Assembly: GCA_015231885.1 (NCBI GenBank)
Contig: JADGAT010000004.1
Span: 29,369-93,368 of the forward strand
Length of the DNA stretch: 64,000 nt
DNA from: SAR324 cluster bacterium
GTDB lineage: Bacteria > SAR324 > NAC60-12
Direction of reading: 5' to 3'
Shown: one piece after another, positions 37,280-46,343 of the stretch
Layout of the letters: each line of letters begins with the position of its first letter
Position numbering within the stretch: position 1 is the stretch's first letter
Made by a program: the position numbers and the translations under genes
Notes under the pieces: generated by a model
What the model was told of the DNA's origin: nothing
Seen by the model: only the letters and a program-made list of their open reading frames with translations
Databases searched by the model: none

Positions 37280-38944
37280 TTAGAAGGAATAATAAGCTCT
37301 GGCAACCACATGGATGATCAACTCATTTCTTTTCAAAGGAGCCTGATTATCAGCGAAGCTAAAAGCATCTCCGGGTTGCAGCAAGTTCAGTTCAAAATCT
37401 GTGTGAAAGTGCTTATCCATTCTCCAGGCAAAGGTATGATCCCATTCCACGCCAATGTTAGTAACCTGCTTGCCTATTTCATTGAATACAGGCTTCATTC
37501 GCTTCAACTGAAATAGTCCTGTTTGATAAGAAAATGGAGTTTCCATCAAATCCCAGCGGTACCAGCCTCCTAAAAGACCCGTATTACTGATCGAATGCCC
37601 TAATCCGGTTCCGCTTTCTAAACTATTCCTTTTTCCATTGAAATAAAAATTAGTTCCTTGATAACTTCCGGGTACAATTTCATAGTAACTGTTCAAGACC
37701 CTTAAAAAATTATCACCGTCTACGTCGGTATCCAATTTTTCTTTGTCTCCTGTAGCAAACATGCCTCGAAAACCAAACTGGTGATTATCCAGCTGATAGC
37801 TCACTTCTAATTCACTCGCCACTCCAGCTAACGAGCGTTTTGCCACATCAGACGACTTGAATGCAATCGAATTCTCCCCTAAATCGGGTCTTTCTCGTAC
37901 TCCATCTTCATCACGAAGCAGATGATAATGGCGTTTTCCCTGATTAGCAGTTACATCAAACCTTACAGAAAGTGCTTTTCTTTCCCAGAGCAAACGGACT
38001 CCAAAGTACTCTTGTCCAATAGCATCATAAAATAGGGGTCTTCCCTGACGATCTGCAAATTGCCTGGAAAGCGCCCGCGTTTTTTGTTTTTGAGTGTCAT
38101 TGTCTGTCGCATGCGCCAACGCTAATTCCTCCAGCATGGCTTCATTTTCAAAAGTAGGTATATTCAATGTACCAAGTGGAATATCGCGCTCCGTATAAAA
38201 AATTCGAAAAACTTCCACCTCCAACTGATGAATGGTTGAGTTAGCCGCATCCTCCACTTGAAAAACAGGATAGCTCAACGAGCCAAAATACAACCAGTCG
38301 GCAGGATGTTTACCTAGTTTGGCTGCTCCGATTTCATAGCACCATGTTCCTAATTTACAATTTTGTGAAATACCAGTCAGCACTCCTGAAAAAACCTTAC
38401 CATGCCGATCACCAAGGTTGAGATAATGTTTCCCCAGTTTGAAAACATTTTTAGGATTTGAATTGTATTCCAAATAAGCTTGACGTGCACCAACACCTGT
38501 AATTTGAGCATCAATATTCTGTTCATGGTCAGATTGAATTTGTGACCGTAAGTCTCCACCCTGAAATGGTTTCTGTTGTGTCTCCATCTCCAAATTAAGA
38601 GACATATTGCGATTCACTGTGGAACGTAATTGAATTCTTAGTTCATGATGGAAAAACAAAGTATCTTGTCCATCCTCTTCTTCCCGATTTGGAGGAAATT
38701 TACCACTGTTTTTTTGAGTGGCATATATCCGATAGTCTCCTGTCAATTGGAGCCCTGGAGAAAAGGCCCACCGGTCTTCTCTTTCTGTCAGATCTCCTGG
38801 TTTGAGAGGAATAAAATTTGATTGAGCAAAAATACTGGAATTTCCACCCCATCCCAGGAGAATCAAAACCAAAAGTAAAAAAAGAGAGCTCTGCCCTGGT
38901 GAGTGATTGACTGCTGTCCTGCTATCTAATGGAATAATATTCAT
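37280..38944 (-). CDS. Outer-membrane beta-barrel protein (alginate-export/porin-like)
   Basis: The 554-residue protein has a signal peptide with a long N-region (hydrophobic core about 21-36, cleavage near IFAQ). Many amphipathic strand-like segments follow (LQLTGDYRIYATQ, HHELRIQLRSTVNRNMSLNLEM, LSVRFDVTANQG), and the protein ends in Phe (VVARAYYSF), the usual outer-membrane barrel C-terminus. Phrases such as RQAYLEYNSNPKNVFKLGKHYLNLGD resemble the alginate-export (AlgE-like) barrel family. It is probably a channel or uptake porin; the substrate is unknown. It is convergent with the small protein at 37050-37274. Confidence 0.8.
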   Translation of the reverse strand: MNIIPLDSRTAVNHSPGQSSLFLLLVLILLGWGGNSSIFAQSNFIPLKPGDLTEREDRWAFSPGLQLTGDYRIYATQKNSGKFPPNREEEDGQDTLFFHHELRIQLRSTVNRNMSLNLEMETQQKPFQGGDLRSQIQSDHEQNIDAQITGVGARQAYLEYNSNPKNVFKLGKHYLNLGDRHGKVFSGVLTGISQNCKLGTWCYEIGAAKLGKHPADWLYFGSLSYPVFQVEDAANSTIHQLEVEVFRIFYTERDIPLGTLNIPTFENEAMLEELALAHATDNDTQKQKTRALSRQFADRQGRPLFYDAIGQEYFGVRLLWERKALSVRFDVTANQGKRHYHLLRDEDGVRERPDLGENSIAFKSSDVAKRSLAGVASELEVSYQLDNHQFGFRGMFATGDKEKLDTDVDGDNFLRVLNSYYEIVPGSYQGTNFYFNGKRNSLESGTGLGHSISNTGLLGGWYRWDLMETPFSYQTGLFQLKRMKPVFNEIGKQVTNIGVEWDHTFAWRMDKHFHTDFELNLLQPGDAFSFADNQAPLKRNELIIHVVARAYYSF

Positions 38945-39133
38945 AAATGTTATTTCAAAATATAAATGTGTTTTAAATGAGCGAATTGAAGCGCTTGATT
39001 TATAAAGAAAAAGCCGTTGTTTCTCAAGCGTTTTTTATGATAAATCGGAAAAGACTGGTCTTTCTGCCATACTTCTATTAGGTAGATAATTTTAATTTTC
39101 TCTTGCCTTGGTGTCTCAGTAAAGTTTAATAGC

Positions 39134-40816
39134 ATGCCCTTATACAAAATCTGGCAATTGCCAACTCCTCCTAAACATGATCTGGTCGAACAACTCAGCC
39201 AAGCATTTCAGCTATTCCCACTCGTCTCTTCCATTTTAATCCGGCGCGGCTATACCACAGTCGAGGAGGTTGAGGCATTTTTATCCCCTCAACTTTCCAG
39301 ATTACATGACCCGTACCTCATGCGGGATATGAAAGAGGCCGTTTGTCTGTTGAAACGCACTATCTTGTCGAACAAGCGTATTGTCATCTTAGGAGATTAT
39401 GATGTGGATGGTATCACAGCAACCACAATGATGACACTGTTTTTAAATGAATGCGGTTGTAATAATACAGATTATTTCATTCCGAATCGTTTTGAACATG
39501 GATACGGTCTAACACAAGCCAGTGTCGATGTTTTGCTGGGAATGAAGCCCGATTTAGTGCTGACCGTCGATAATGGCATTACCGCAGTCCGTGAGGTACA
39601 GCGACTTCATGAGCATGGCATTAAGACATTGATCACCGACCATCATTTGCCCTATCAGGACAATATTCCGGCAGGAGTGATTCTGAATCCGAATCATCCG
39701 GATTGCAACTATCCTGATAAAAAAATTTCAGGCTGTGGGGTTGCTTTGAAACTATTAATGGCAATGAGAAAAGAATTCAGGGATAGCCAATACTGGTCCA
39801 GTCAACGACCAGAGCCTAATCTAAAGTCATACCTGGATCTGGCAGCATTGGGAACTGTCGCTGACGTTGTTCCCCTGGTCAACGAAAATCGTCTTCTTGT
39901 GTATCATGGCATAAAGGTGATGAATACCCAGCCCCGTTTTGGCATTCAAGCTCTTGCACAGCTTAAAAATGTAAGAACCATCACTTCTCAGACATTAGCA
40001 TTTCAATTTGCACCCTTGCTCAATGCTGCAGGAAGAATGCATGAAGCTTCTGCAGGAGTGAAATTATTGCTCAGCACGGATCTGCACAAGGCTGCGGAGA
40101 TTGCTAAATCACTGGATCAAGTTAACAATGAACGTCGTACCAGAGAAGCACAGATGCTCCAACTCGCACTAGAACAGGCAAAGGGACTACAACATAAAAG
40201 CAGCTTGGTGGTGACCTCGTCAGAATTTCACGAGGGAATCAGTGGAATTGTGGCAGCACGACTGATGGAGCATTTTTATAAACCCGCATTTGTATTTGCT
40301 GTAAATGGAGAGTTTTATAAAGGATCCGCACGCTCCATTCCTGAGCTTCATATTAAAAATGCTCTCGATCAGTGTCAAGGATACCTGGAAAAATATGGAG
40401 GACATGCTGCGGCTGCAGGTTGTACAATTCACCAATCACGATTTGAAGCATTTACCAAAAAATTTGAGGCATTGTGTCTCGAAGAATTGACACCCTCCCC
40501 ACAGCCTCTGCTGCAGCTTGATGGGAAGCTGGAGATAGAGATGATAGGCTGGGATTTAATCGAACAACTGGAACTCCTGCAGCCTTTTGGCGCGATTAAT
40601 TCACCGCCTATTTTCTCCATTCCGGCACCTCAACAATCCTATCAGATTATAAAAAGCACACATGCCAAATGGAATTTTCGAAGGCTGGAGATTATGGGAT
40701 GGAATTTAGCCAAACCCTTTTACGAAAATCCTCCAAAGAGTTTAGCTGTTCATTTGGGTATCAACGAATTTCGTGGAGAACGAAAAATTCAATTAGTCGT
40801 GCAAGCATTCCAATGA
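39134..40816 (+). CDS. recJ: Single-stranded-DNA exonuclease RecJ, copy 2
   Basis: The 560-residue protein shows the full RecJ motif set: VILGDYDVDGITATT, VLTVDNGI, LITDHHLPY, LAALGTVADVVPL, FAPLLNAAGRMHEAS, EFHEGISGIVAARLME and YGGHAAAAGCTI. The ITA after DVDG is closer to the RecJ consensus than the corresponding TAG of copy 1. The C-terminal OB region ends FRGERKIQLVVQAFQ. Start ATG at 39134. It is divergent from the outer-membrane gene upstream and convergent with the secreted-protein pair downstream. It may be the main housekeeping RecJ, but relative roles cannot be set from sequence alone. Confidence 0.94.
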   Translation: MPLYKIWQLPTPPKHDLVEQLSQAFQLFPLVSSILIRRGYTTVEEVEAFLSPQLSRLHDPYLMRDMKEAVCLLKRTILSNKRIVILGDYDVDGITATTMMTLFLNECGCNNTDYFIPNRFEHGYGLTQASVDVLLGMKPDLVLTVDNGITAVREVQRLHEHGIKTLITDHHLPYQDNIPAGVILNPNHPDCNYPDKKISGCGVALKLLMAMRKEFRDSQYWSSQRPEPNLKSYLDLAALGTVADVVPLVNENRLLVYHGIKVMNTQPRFGIQALAQLKNVRTITSQTLAFQFAPLLNAAGRMHEASAGVKLLLSTDLHKAAEIAKSLDQVNNERRTREAQMLQLALEQAKGLQHKSSLVVTSSEFHEGISGIVAARLMEHFYKPAFVFAVNGEFYKGSARSIPELHIKNALDQCQGYLEKYGGHAAAAGCTIHQSRFEAFTKKFEALCLEELTPSPQPLLQLDGKLEIEMIGWDLIEQLELLQPFGAINSPPIFSIPAPQQSYQIIKSTHAKWNFRRLEIMGWNLAKPFYENPPKSLAVHLGINEFRGERKIQLVVQAFQ

Positions 40817-40821
40817 GGACG

Positions 40822-42285
40822 CTAGTTCATCAATGAGCTTCTTAAAATGCGGAGTTGCTTTAAAAATTCACGGTTTGTTGTAATGTGTTCAGCATGCTCA
40901 ATGTGACGAAGCAGCATACTTCTATCAAATTGTCGGTCTGTTCTGTGAAGCTGCTGTTGGGTATTTTCCACCACCATTTTTGGCAAAACATCAAACAGTA
41001 CATCACGCTGCTGCAGCGCCTGAGCGACTTGTTGGTCTGTTTTTGTATTCATTGCTGCTTTTTTCAGCAGTTCAACGGCTGCTAGATACGTTTCAATTTT
41101 CAAATGCAGACTATGGTGTCCCTGGACAGAACGTATTTTTTCTACGGCTGCTAGATAATACTTATCATACTCTGTATCCTTGGGCATCGGTTCCAATGCT
41201 GGATGCATCATCGTTTTTGCCTGGCTGATCTCCACAAAATCCGGACGCTTCACCATACTCTGATCGGTTACAATGAAAAAATTTACTTTAACCGATTGGC
41301 GGTTGGTCACTTGGATATACGGAGGCAGCTCAAAAACATCTGGATTGATTTGCGCACGCAAGAATACACGGTTTTGATGGGCAATGTCTGTAATAATATT
41401 AACATGCTGCAAATACTCCAGGGTCCGAATTTCAGGAATTTCCTGCACTTGTTCTGTATTAGGAAATAGAACATGAATATAAAAACGGGTTTGCCGCTCC
41501 CCTGTTTCTGGGTGGCGCATGGTCTCTTCTACAATTTGTATTGGAAATAAATCGGGAGACAAGGGCATGGGCTGATTCAACAGAACTTCTACACCAAAAC
41601 TCCAAATATTTCGAATTTCATCCTCCACTTTCTTTCGAGTCGCTTTCATTCCCTGTACCTGAAATGCCCGATTCAGAATAATATCTGTTGGTCCAGGCTT
41701 TTGGATAAATGCTCCATTGTGCATGAGTTGATAAGCACTCAAATAAGTCAGAATTTCTCGAGACCCATTCTTGAATTCCAGGACGTAACGAAATCGATTA
41801 CCCATATTATCGGTAACAAATAAATCATCATCTTCTGGTTGAATCAGCCGAAACCGACGCATTGCAAATTTTAAATTTTTCTCAGCAAGAAGATCATGCT
41901 CTTTATAGGTTTTCACAAATGCAGAAGAACTCAAAGCAAGACGATAAAACGCATTTTTGTCCAGTACATAAAATTCGGTGCTTTCATCTGATGGAAATAC
42001 CAACACCCTGTTATTAGCAAGGACAAGCTGATCATTCAACGCCCACTGGTAAATGCGATCCATCAACCACTCATGGCTGGAACCATCATCCAGGATGACC
42101 TGAAGATAAAATTCATTAGGAGTCCGATTTTTTACAAATGCAGACGCAATACGGTGAGAATTGAACACCCCTTTGTCAATCACTTTGGCCAACCTCAGCG
42201 CATTTTCCCGTGTGGTGTACTTTGGGAATGCATTCACCGTATTGGACATCAGCAACAAAATCAAAATAATCCAAATTTTTTTCAT
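40822..42285 (-). CDS. Secreted protein of unknown function
   Basis: From the ATG at 42285 (ribosome binding site AAGG) the 487-residue protein has a signal peptide MKKIWIILILLLMSNTVNA. The frame is open further, to 42336, but that would overlap the upstream gene and bury the signal peptide. The mature part mixes strands and helices and includes YTTRENALRLAKVIDKGVF, DNMGNRFRYVLEFKNGSREI and a charged helical tail (QQLHRTDRQFDRSMLLRHIE). No known family was recognised. It lies 16 bases after the LytR_C-like gene, so the two are probably one periplasmic unit. Confidence 0.7.
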   Translation of the reverse strand: MKKIWIILILLLMSNTVNAFPKYTTRENALRLAKVIDKGVFNSHRIASAFVKNRTPNEFYLQVILDDGSSHEWLMDRIYQWALNDQLVLANNRVLVFPSDESTEFYVLDKNAFYRLALSSSAFVKTYKEHDLLAEKNLKFAMRRFRLIQPEDDDLFVTDNMGNRFRYVLEFKNGSREILTYLSAYQLMHNGAFIQKPGPTDIILNRAFQVQGMKATRKKVEDEIRNIWSFGVEVLLNQPMPLSPDLFPIQIVEETMRHPETGERQTRFYIHVLFPNTEQVQEIPEIRTLEYLQHVNIITDIAHQNRVFLRAQINPDVFELPPYIQVTNRQSVKVNFFIVTDQSMVKRPDFVEISQAKTMMHPALEPMPKDTEYDKYYLAAVEKIRSVQGHHSLHLKIETYLAAVELLKKAAMNTKTDQQVAQALQQRDVLFDVLPKMVVENTQQQLHRTDRQFDRSMLLRHIEHAEHITTNREFLKQLRILRSSLMN

Positions 42286-42301
42286 AGAAACCTTGCCCCA
42301 A

Positions 42302-43237
42302 TCATTCAAAGTTGGCTCCCACATAAATCTCCACATCCAATCCTAGTCGCCCTCGACGCTCCAAAGACATCTCCTCGACAACCTGTTCTCCTGGAATCAA
42401 ATGAGCCAGTGCCAAGGCCGCCGTCAAGTAATTGGGACGAAAATAAATTTTTGTTTTATGCAGGATCATTTGCTCTTGCACAGAGGAAATATTGGTAATA
42501 TCTAATTTCATATCTAATCGGTTCTCCAATGCTCTGCGCTGGTGGCGATCCATTAAAATAGCAAGGCGCTGCGCCGCATCTTTCCTTGGGGACGCATTTA
42601 AAATGGAGAGATGTAATACCGATGGCCTCTGAAAAACCAACATAGCTGAAACGGGATGCAAGAGAATTTTATCCGTGTCTTCCATTCCCACCTTCTTTGG
42701 CATACTCATTTGCTCCTTTGTCTCCGAAAGTAAAGGTGCCTGCATTCCCTCTCTTTGCGTATTCACTTTGCCGGCAGACCCTTTCTCAATAACTCGATAA
42801 ACAATTTGTTGTGAATTGGTCCTAGATTCATCAAAATTTAAGAGAACAGGTTGACTGGATGTCACTAATAATTTAGCCTGAAAGTCGAAACCTCCTGCAC
42901 CATTTTCCAGAATATCTTCTATAAACTGGATTGATTCCAGAACATCTCCGGATCTGAAAGAGACGGTCGGAGGTAAGGTCACATTATTGAAAAAGCCATT
43001 TGGAATAGAAATTGTCGAATGGAGAGAGTCTTCTTTTTGAACCACCTTGATGGAGGACAATAATGCAGGAGATATAATGCCACGAATAACCAGGAAGGCT
43101 TCTTTTCCTTCTCTAGAAAGCTCAACTTGATCTAGTACATGACCATCCATCATTCCGTTCGACTGGGCATGTACAGGAGTCCCCCATAACAATAGGATCA
43201 AAAGTCCTCCCTGGAGATAAAGTAACCAATGCTTCAT
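42302..43237 (-). CDS. Secreted protein with a LytR_C-like C-terminal domain
   Basis: The 311-residue protein starts at an ATG with an AAAGGA ribosome binding site and a signal peptide (about 1-24, cleavage near VHAQ). An AMIN-like or strand-rich N-terminal region (about 35-150) is followed by a linker. The C-terminal part (about 205-300, SVLHLSILNASPRKDAAQRL, TKIYFRPNYLTAALALAHLI) resembles the LytR C-terminal domain, a fold found in cell-wall-associated proteins. It is paired with the unknown secreted protein downstream. An envelope role is likely; the detail is inference. Confidence 0.65.
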   Translation of the reverse strand: MKHWLLYLQGGLLILLLWGTPVHAQSNGMMDGHVLDQVELSREGKEAFLVIRGIISPALLSSIKVVQKEDSLHSTISIPNGFFNNVTLPPTVSFRSGDVLESIQFIEDILENGAGGFDFQAKLLVTSSQPVLLNFDESRTNSQQIVYRVIEKGSAGKVNTQREGMQAPLLSETKEQMSMPKKVGMEDTDKILLHPVSAMLVFQRPSVLHLSILNASPRKDAAQRLAILMDRHQRRALENRLDMKLDITNISSVQEQMILHKTKIYFRPNYLTAALALAHLIPGEQVVEEMSLERRGRLGLDVEIYVGANFE

Positions 43238-44025
43238 GCATATCCTTTCTAGTATTCACTCTGCGCTAAGCCAGACAACACTAACCATGCAGCAGAATTA
43301 TAAACATAACTTAATTACAGATATACAGAAAGTATGCCATGCTATTACTCTGTCGTCCTTTTTTGGATGGGTGAGTACTAGATCACTCTGATTTGCCTTT
43401 ATCTGTTGCTTTCCTTCGTTACTCCGCAAGACGAAAATACGTTGTCCCAATGTTTGCGAAGATTTTTTTGCAGAAGGCTAAGGAATGACTCGGCCAATCA
43501 TGGAAGTGCATGTACTCTTTTATAAGGAATGATCAATATCAAACTTGCTTTACAGGCTCCTGACAGGGTTTTCAAAAAAGGGCATTGTAAAAAACATTCT
43601 GGAATCTGAATTAAAACTATCACATAGCAGTAGACCGTTTGGACTTGTGAAAAAATAACTATCCAAACTTTTCGATAAAATTTGGAACAGCAATGTAATT
43701 CCATTTGGATAGAAATGAATCAAACTGGATCTTTATGGTGTCTTTAAATTCTTGATGGTATTTTCTTTTTGTCAAATATTGTTTTTCAGTAATACAGGTA
43801 TCCGAATCAGGGCAATCGCATTAAAATTTTGTAATTAGGGAGTCATTGCTATCAGGCTTCGTTATTTCTCTTATAGTTCAAGAGGTCCACTGACTCCGAT
43901 CATGTACCAGGGAAAACAGAAAAAGACTCTCGATGCTGCAAGATTTCCATCTAGATTCAAGGCGTTTTATCAGGTGCATAGCTTGTTTGTAATACTTGAG
44001 CATCCGCAGCAGAAAGTCTCTCTCC
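43238..44025. other. Intergenic stretch of about 790 bases holding one copy of a dispersed repeat
   Basis: No convincing coding frame was seen; short frames here lack ribosome binding sites and recognisable motifs. The right-hand part contains the repeat copy at 43943-44020. The left part is AT-rich and includes the upstream region of the LytR_C-like gene. Confidence 0.6.
43943..44020. repeat. Dispersed palindromic repeat, copy A
   Basis: The first 45 bases (43943-43987, core AGATTCAAGGCG, TTATCAGG and TGCATAGCTTGTT) match 47619-47663 at about 39 of 45 positions. The right half is a poor mirror of the left, less well kept than in copy B. It ends close to the 3' end of the aspartoacylase-like gene. 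Confidence 0.65.
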
Positions 44026-45051
44026 TCAATCCGCAGCAACGACATAGCACAAACAGTCGCTTTCGGCTATTTCGGGGTTGGTGGTCACCATGAACAATTT
44101 GAGGGGGCGAGCGGCAAACAGGCAGCCGTTGTGCTCTGTAAAATAGTCGTGCAGCACATCCTTTCCTTCCGCATCATAAACGGCCAGCATTTTCAAACCG
44201 AGAGGACCCAGCCAGCCGAACATTTCTCTAGGATTCAAGATACCAAAATTATATTCTTCCACTTCTTCGGGCAAAGTCAATTCAACATCCGGTTCAGGGC
44301 TTCTCGCATAAGCGACTTTTGCTCCATCGCGCAGCTCGAGACGTGCCGGATTGTTCAGCACATCGCCCATCCATACGCCATCAAGGGAAAGCACTGATTC
44401 CGCAGTCGCATAACGCTCTAGCCCTTTCAGAGCAATGGCGTGAGAATCAGGATCCCTGGCTCCTCCGCATTCTATAGTAATCGTGGGGAAATGATTATCT
44501 GCCATTTCCATGAGTGTCCCCAGGCGTAGATGGGTGATCACCAGCGTATCGGCAAATAAAGAAACCAGTGCCTTGTGTGTGTCATCTTCATGAAGTGACA
44601 AGCCATAGGCCGGCCCTCTGCCCGAAGTATTATGGATATCAATCAAGGCTTCTGGTTTGGCGTTCAGGAGTTGTTGCATCAAGGATTCGGCAATCTGTCC
44701 TTCCTCTCCATGAAAAGGAGGCAGAAAGCAGCGGTTCAAATCCTGATGACATGGCAATGCCCGGTGCGTGAATTTTGGAGCAGCCAGTGCCGCATTGACA
44801 GAACCCACAAAGCACAGTAAATCGACAGCAGGCTTTTGCCCGGAACGAATCCAATGACGAACGGCTCGCACTCCTGAAGGCTCATTGCCATGCAGCAGGG
44901 TAGAAACAGCACGTATTCGGGAATGGTCTTCTCCTCGCAAATACAATAAGGTGGGGCCTCCCAGTCTGGACAGAAAATCTTCGATGGAATTGCCAACGTC
45001 CGTAGGCAATGGGTTCTCCCAAATTCGGACAGGAGTAGAATTCTGAATCAT
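44026..45051 (-). CDS. Aspartoacylase/succinylglutamate desuccinylase-family zinc deacylase
   Basis: The 341-residue protein (ATG at 45051; a TTG at 45072 overlaps the upstream stop) belongs to the M14-like AstE/AspA zinc hydrolases. It has the zinc motif LLHGNEPSGV (His and Glu), DLNRCF, the third zinc ligand in LIDIHNTSGRGPAYG, and ITIECGGARDPDSH with the catalytic Glu. These enzymes remove acyl groups from N-acyl amino acids. It follows a DadA-like oxidase, suggesting a short pathway that deacylates then oxidises (or the reverse) an amino acid. The substrate is not evident. Confidence 0.85.
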   Translation of the reverse strand: MIQNSTPVRIWENPLPTDVGNSIEDFLSRLGGPTLLYLRGEDHSRIRAVSTLLHGNEPSGVRAVRHWIRSGQKPAVDLLCFVGSVNAALAAPKFTHRALPCHQDLNRCFLPPFHGEEGQIAESLMQQLLNAKPEALIDIHNTSGRGPAYGLSLHEDDTHKALVSLFADTLVITHLRLGTLMEMADNHFPTITIECGGARDPDSHAIALKGLERYATAESVLSLDGVWMGDVLNNPARLELRDGAKVAYARSPEPDVELTLPEEVEEYNFGILNPREMFGWLGPLGLKMLAVYDAEGKDVLHDYFTEHNGCLFAARPLKLFMVTTNPEIAESDCLCYVVAAD

Positions 45052-45068
45052 AGTCTCTCTTAATTTGA

Positions 45069-46322
45069 TCAAGAAAAGCGCCCTACACGCAGTGGATGGA
45101 GGTCAATTGCAGGTTTTTTATTCAAAAAAATCTGAGCTACCAGCAATCCGGTAACGGGAGCCAGGGAAATACCAACCATTGCATGACCAGCCGCCACAAT
45201 CAGGTTCGAAATGTTCTCAGCCCGGCCAAGGTAAGGAAGCCCATCCGGAGTACAAGGCCTCAAGCCTGCCCATATTTTGGCATGGGCCAGATTTTCTGAG
45301 GCAAATTCTGGTAAATAGCCTGGTACCGCATGCAGAATTGCCTGAACCCGCTGCTGGTTGATGGAGGAATCCATCCCGGCCAGCTCCAGTGTCCCTGCAA
45401 AACGAAGCCGCTCTCCCAGAGGAGTGATAGCAACCTTCGCCTCCCTCAGCAGCAGGGGAGTGGACATTATTTTCTTTGCAGGTTTGATCGTAACACTATA
45501 CCCCTTGGCTGGCTGTATCGGAATTTTGAGCGGTATACTCTTCACAATTCCAGGCGACCAGGAACCACTGGCTAAAATCACTTGATCCGCGATGAAATGA
45601 CCTTTAGTCGTATGCACTTGACTGATGGTGCCATCCGAATTTTCAAAACCAACAACTTCAGTATTCTTATGGAATATCACTCCCTGCTCAGCCAAAAAAC
45701 TGGCTAAATTGCACACAAAGTCGGCTGGATTCAAATGAGCATCCTGAGGGTAGTACAACCCACCAGTCACTTCCATTTTCAGATTTGGCTCCAGCTCTTT
45801 GATTTGTCGGATATCCAAGAGTTCTATCGGCACACCCAGCTCGTTGGCTATTTGTGCTTCAGCATGAATACTCTGGGCACCTTCTTCTTTATAAAGCAAG
45901 AGCAAGCCTTTTTTGTCAAATCCAAACTGCATTCCTTCCAATTGCACCAATTCTTCATACAAAAAACGGCTGACTTCTCCCAATTCATAAAGCAATGGTG
46001 CCACGTCGTTGACATGGCGTTTATTGGCAAACTGGCAAAATTTCCATATCCAGGAAATCAAATCCAAATCAAAACGAGGTTTGATATAAAAAGGACTCTG
46101 GGGAGCAAACATCCATTTGAGACCTTTGCGTAATGCTTCTGGTGAGGCAAGCGGGATGAAATGACTGGGCACCACTAATCCTGCATTCCCATAAGAAGAG
46201 CCTGCGGCAATCTCGTCCTTTTCCAATAGTGTGACTCGAACCCCTTTTTTCCAGAGATAATAGGCACAGCACACTCCAATGGCGCCTCCGCCAATGACTA
46301 ATGCTTCAGTTTTAACTTTCAT
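45069..46322 (-). CDS. FAD-dependent amino acid dehydrogenase (DadA-like)
   Basis: The 417-residue flavoprotein starts with VIGGGAIGVCCAYYLWKKG (FAD Rossmann), then LLEKDEIAAGSSYGNAGLV, typical of D-amino acid dehydrogenase small subunits. It ends with GLRPCTPDGLPYLG and AAGHAMVGISLAPVTGLLVA. It would oxidatively deaminate a D- or N-substituted amino acid and pass electrons to the membrane chain. The ATG has a good ribosome binding site (AGGGAAA). It sits 21 bases after a radical SAM gene and just before a deacylase. Glycine oxidase (ThiO) is a related alternative, though thiH is present in the thiamine operon. Confidence 0.88.
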   Translation of the reverse strand: MKVKTEALVIGGGAIGVCCAYYLWKKGVRVTLLEKDEIAAGSSYGNAGLVVPSHFIPLASPEALRKGLKWMFAPQSPFYIKPRFDLDLISWIWKFCQFANKRHVNDVAPLLYELGEVSRFLYEELVQLEGMQFGFDKKGLLLLYKEEGAQSIHAEAQIANELGVPIELLDIRQIKELEPNLKMEVTGGLYYPQDAHLNPADFVCNLASFLAEQGVIFHKNTEVVGFENSDGTISQVHTTKGHFIADQVILASGSWSPGIVKSIPLKIPIQPAKGYSVTIKPAKKIMSTPLLLREAKVAITPLGERLRFAGTLELAGMDSSINQQRVQAILHAVPGYLPEFASENLAHAKIWAGLRPCTPDGLPYLGRAENISNLIVAAGHAMVGISLAPVTGLLVAQIFLNKKPAIDLHPLRVGRFS

Positions 46323-46343
46323 GCGTTTCCCTGTTGACTACCG

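Noticed and set aside
38950-39147. Minus-strand 65-codon frame between the outer-membrane gene and recJ copy 2
   Set aside because: It overlaps the recJ start, has no ribosome binding site or motif, and fits a chance frame in an AT-rich gap; a real small protein cannot be fully excluded.
43498-43704. Minus-strand 68-codon frame upstream of the LytR_C-like gene
   Set aside because: No ribosome binding site, odd composition and no motif; it lies in the otherwise empty intergenic stretch.
45069-46322. Glycine oxidase ThiO for thiamine synthesis
   Set aside because: The sequence is closer to DadA-type amino acid dehydrogenases, the gene is far from the thiamine operon, and thiH already supplies dehydroglycine.
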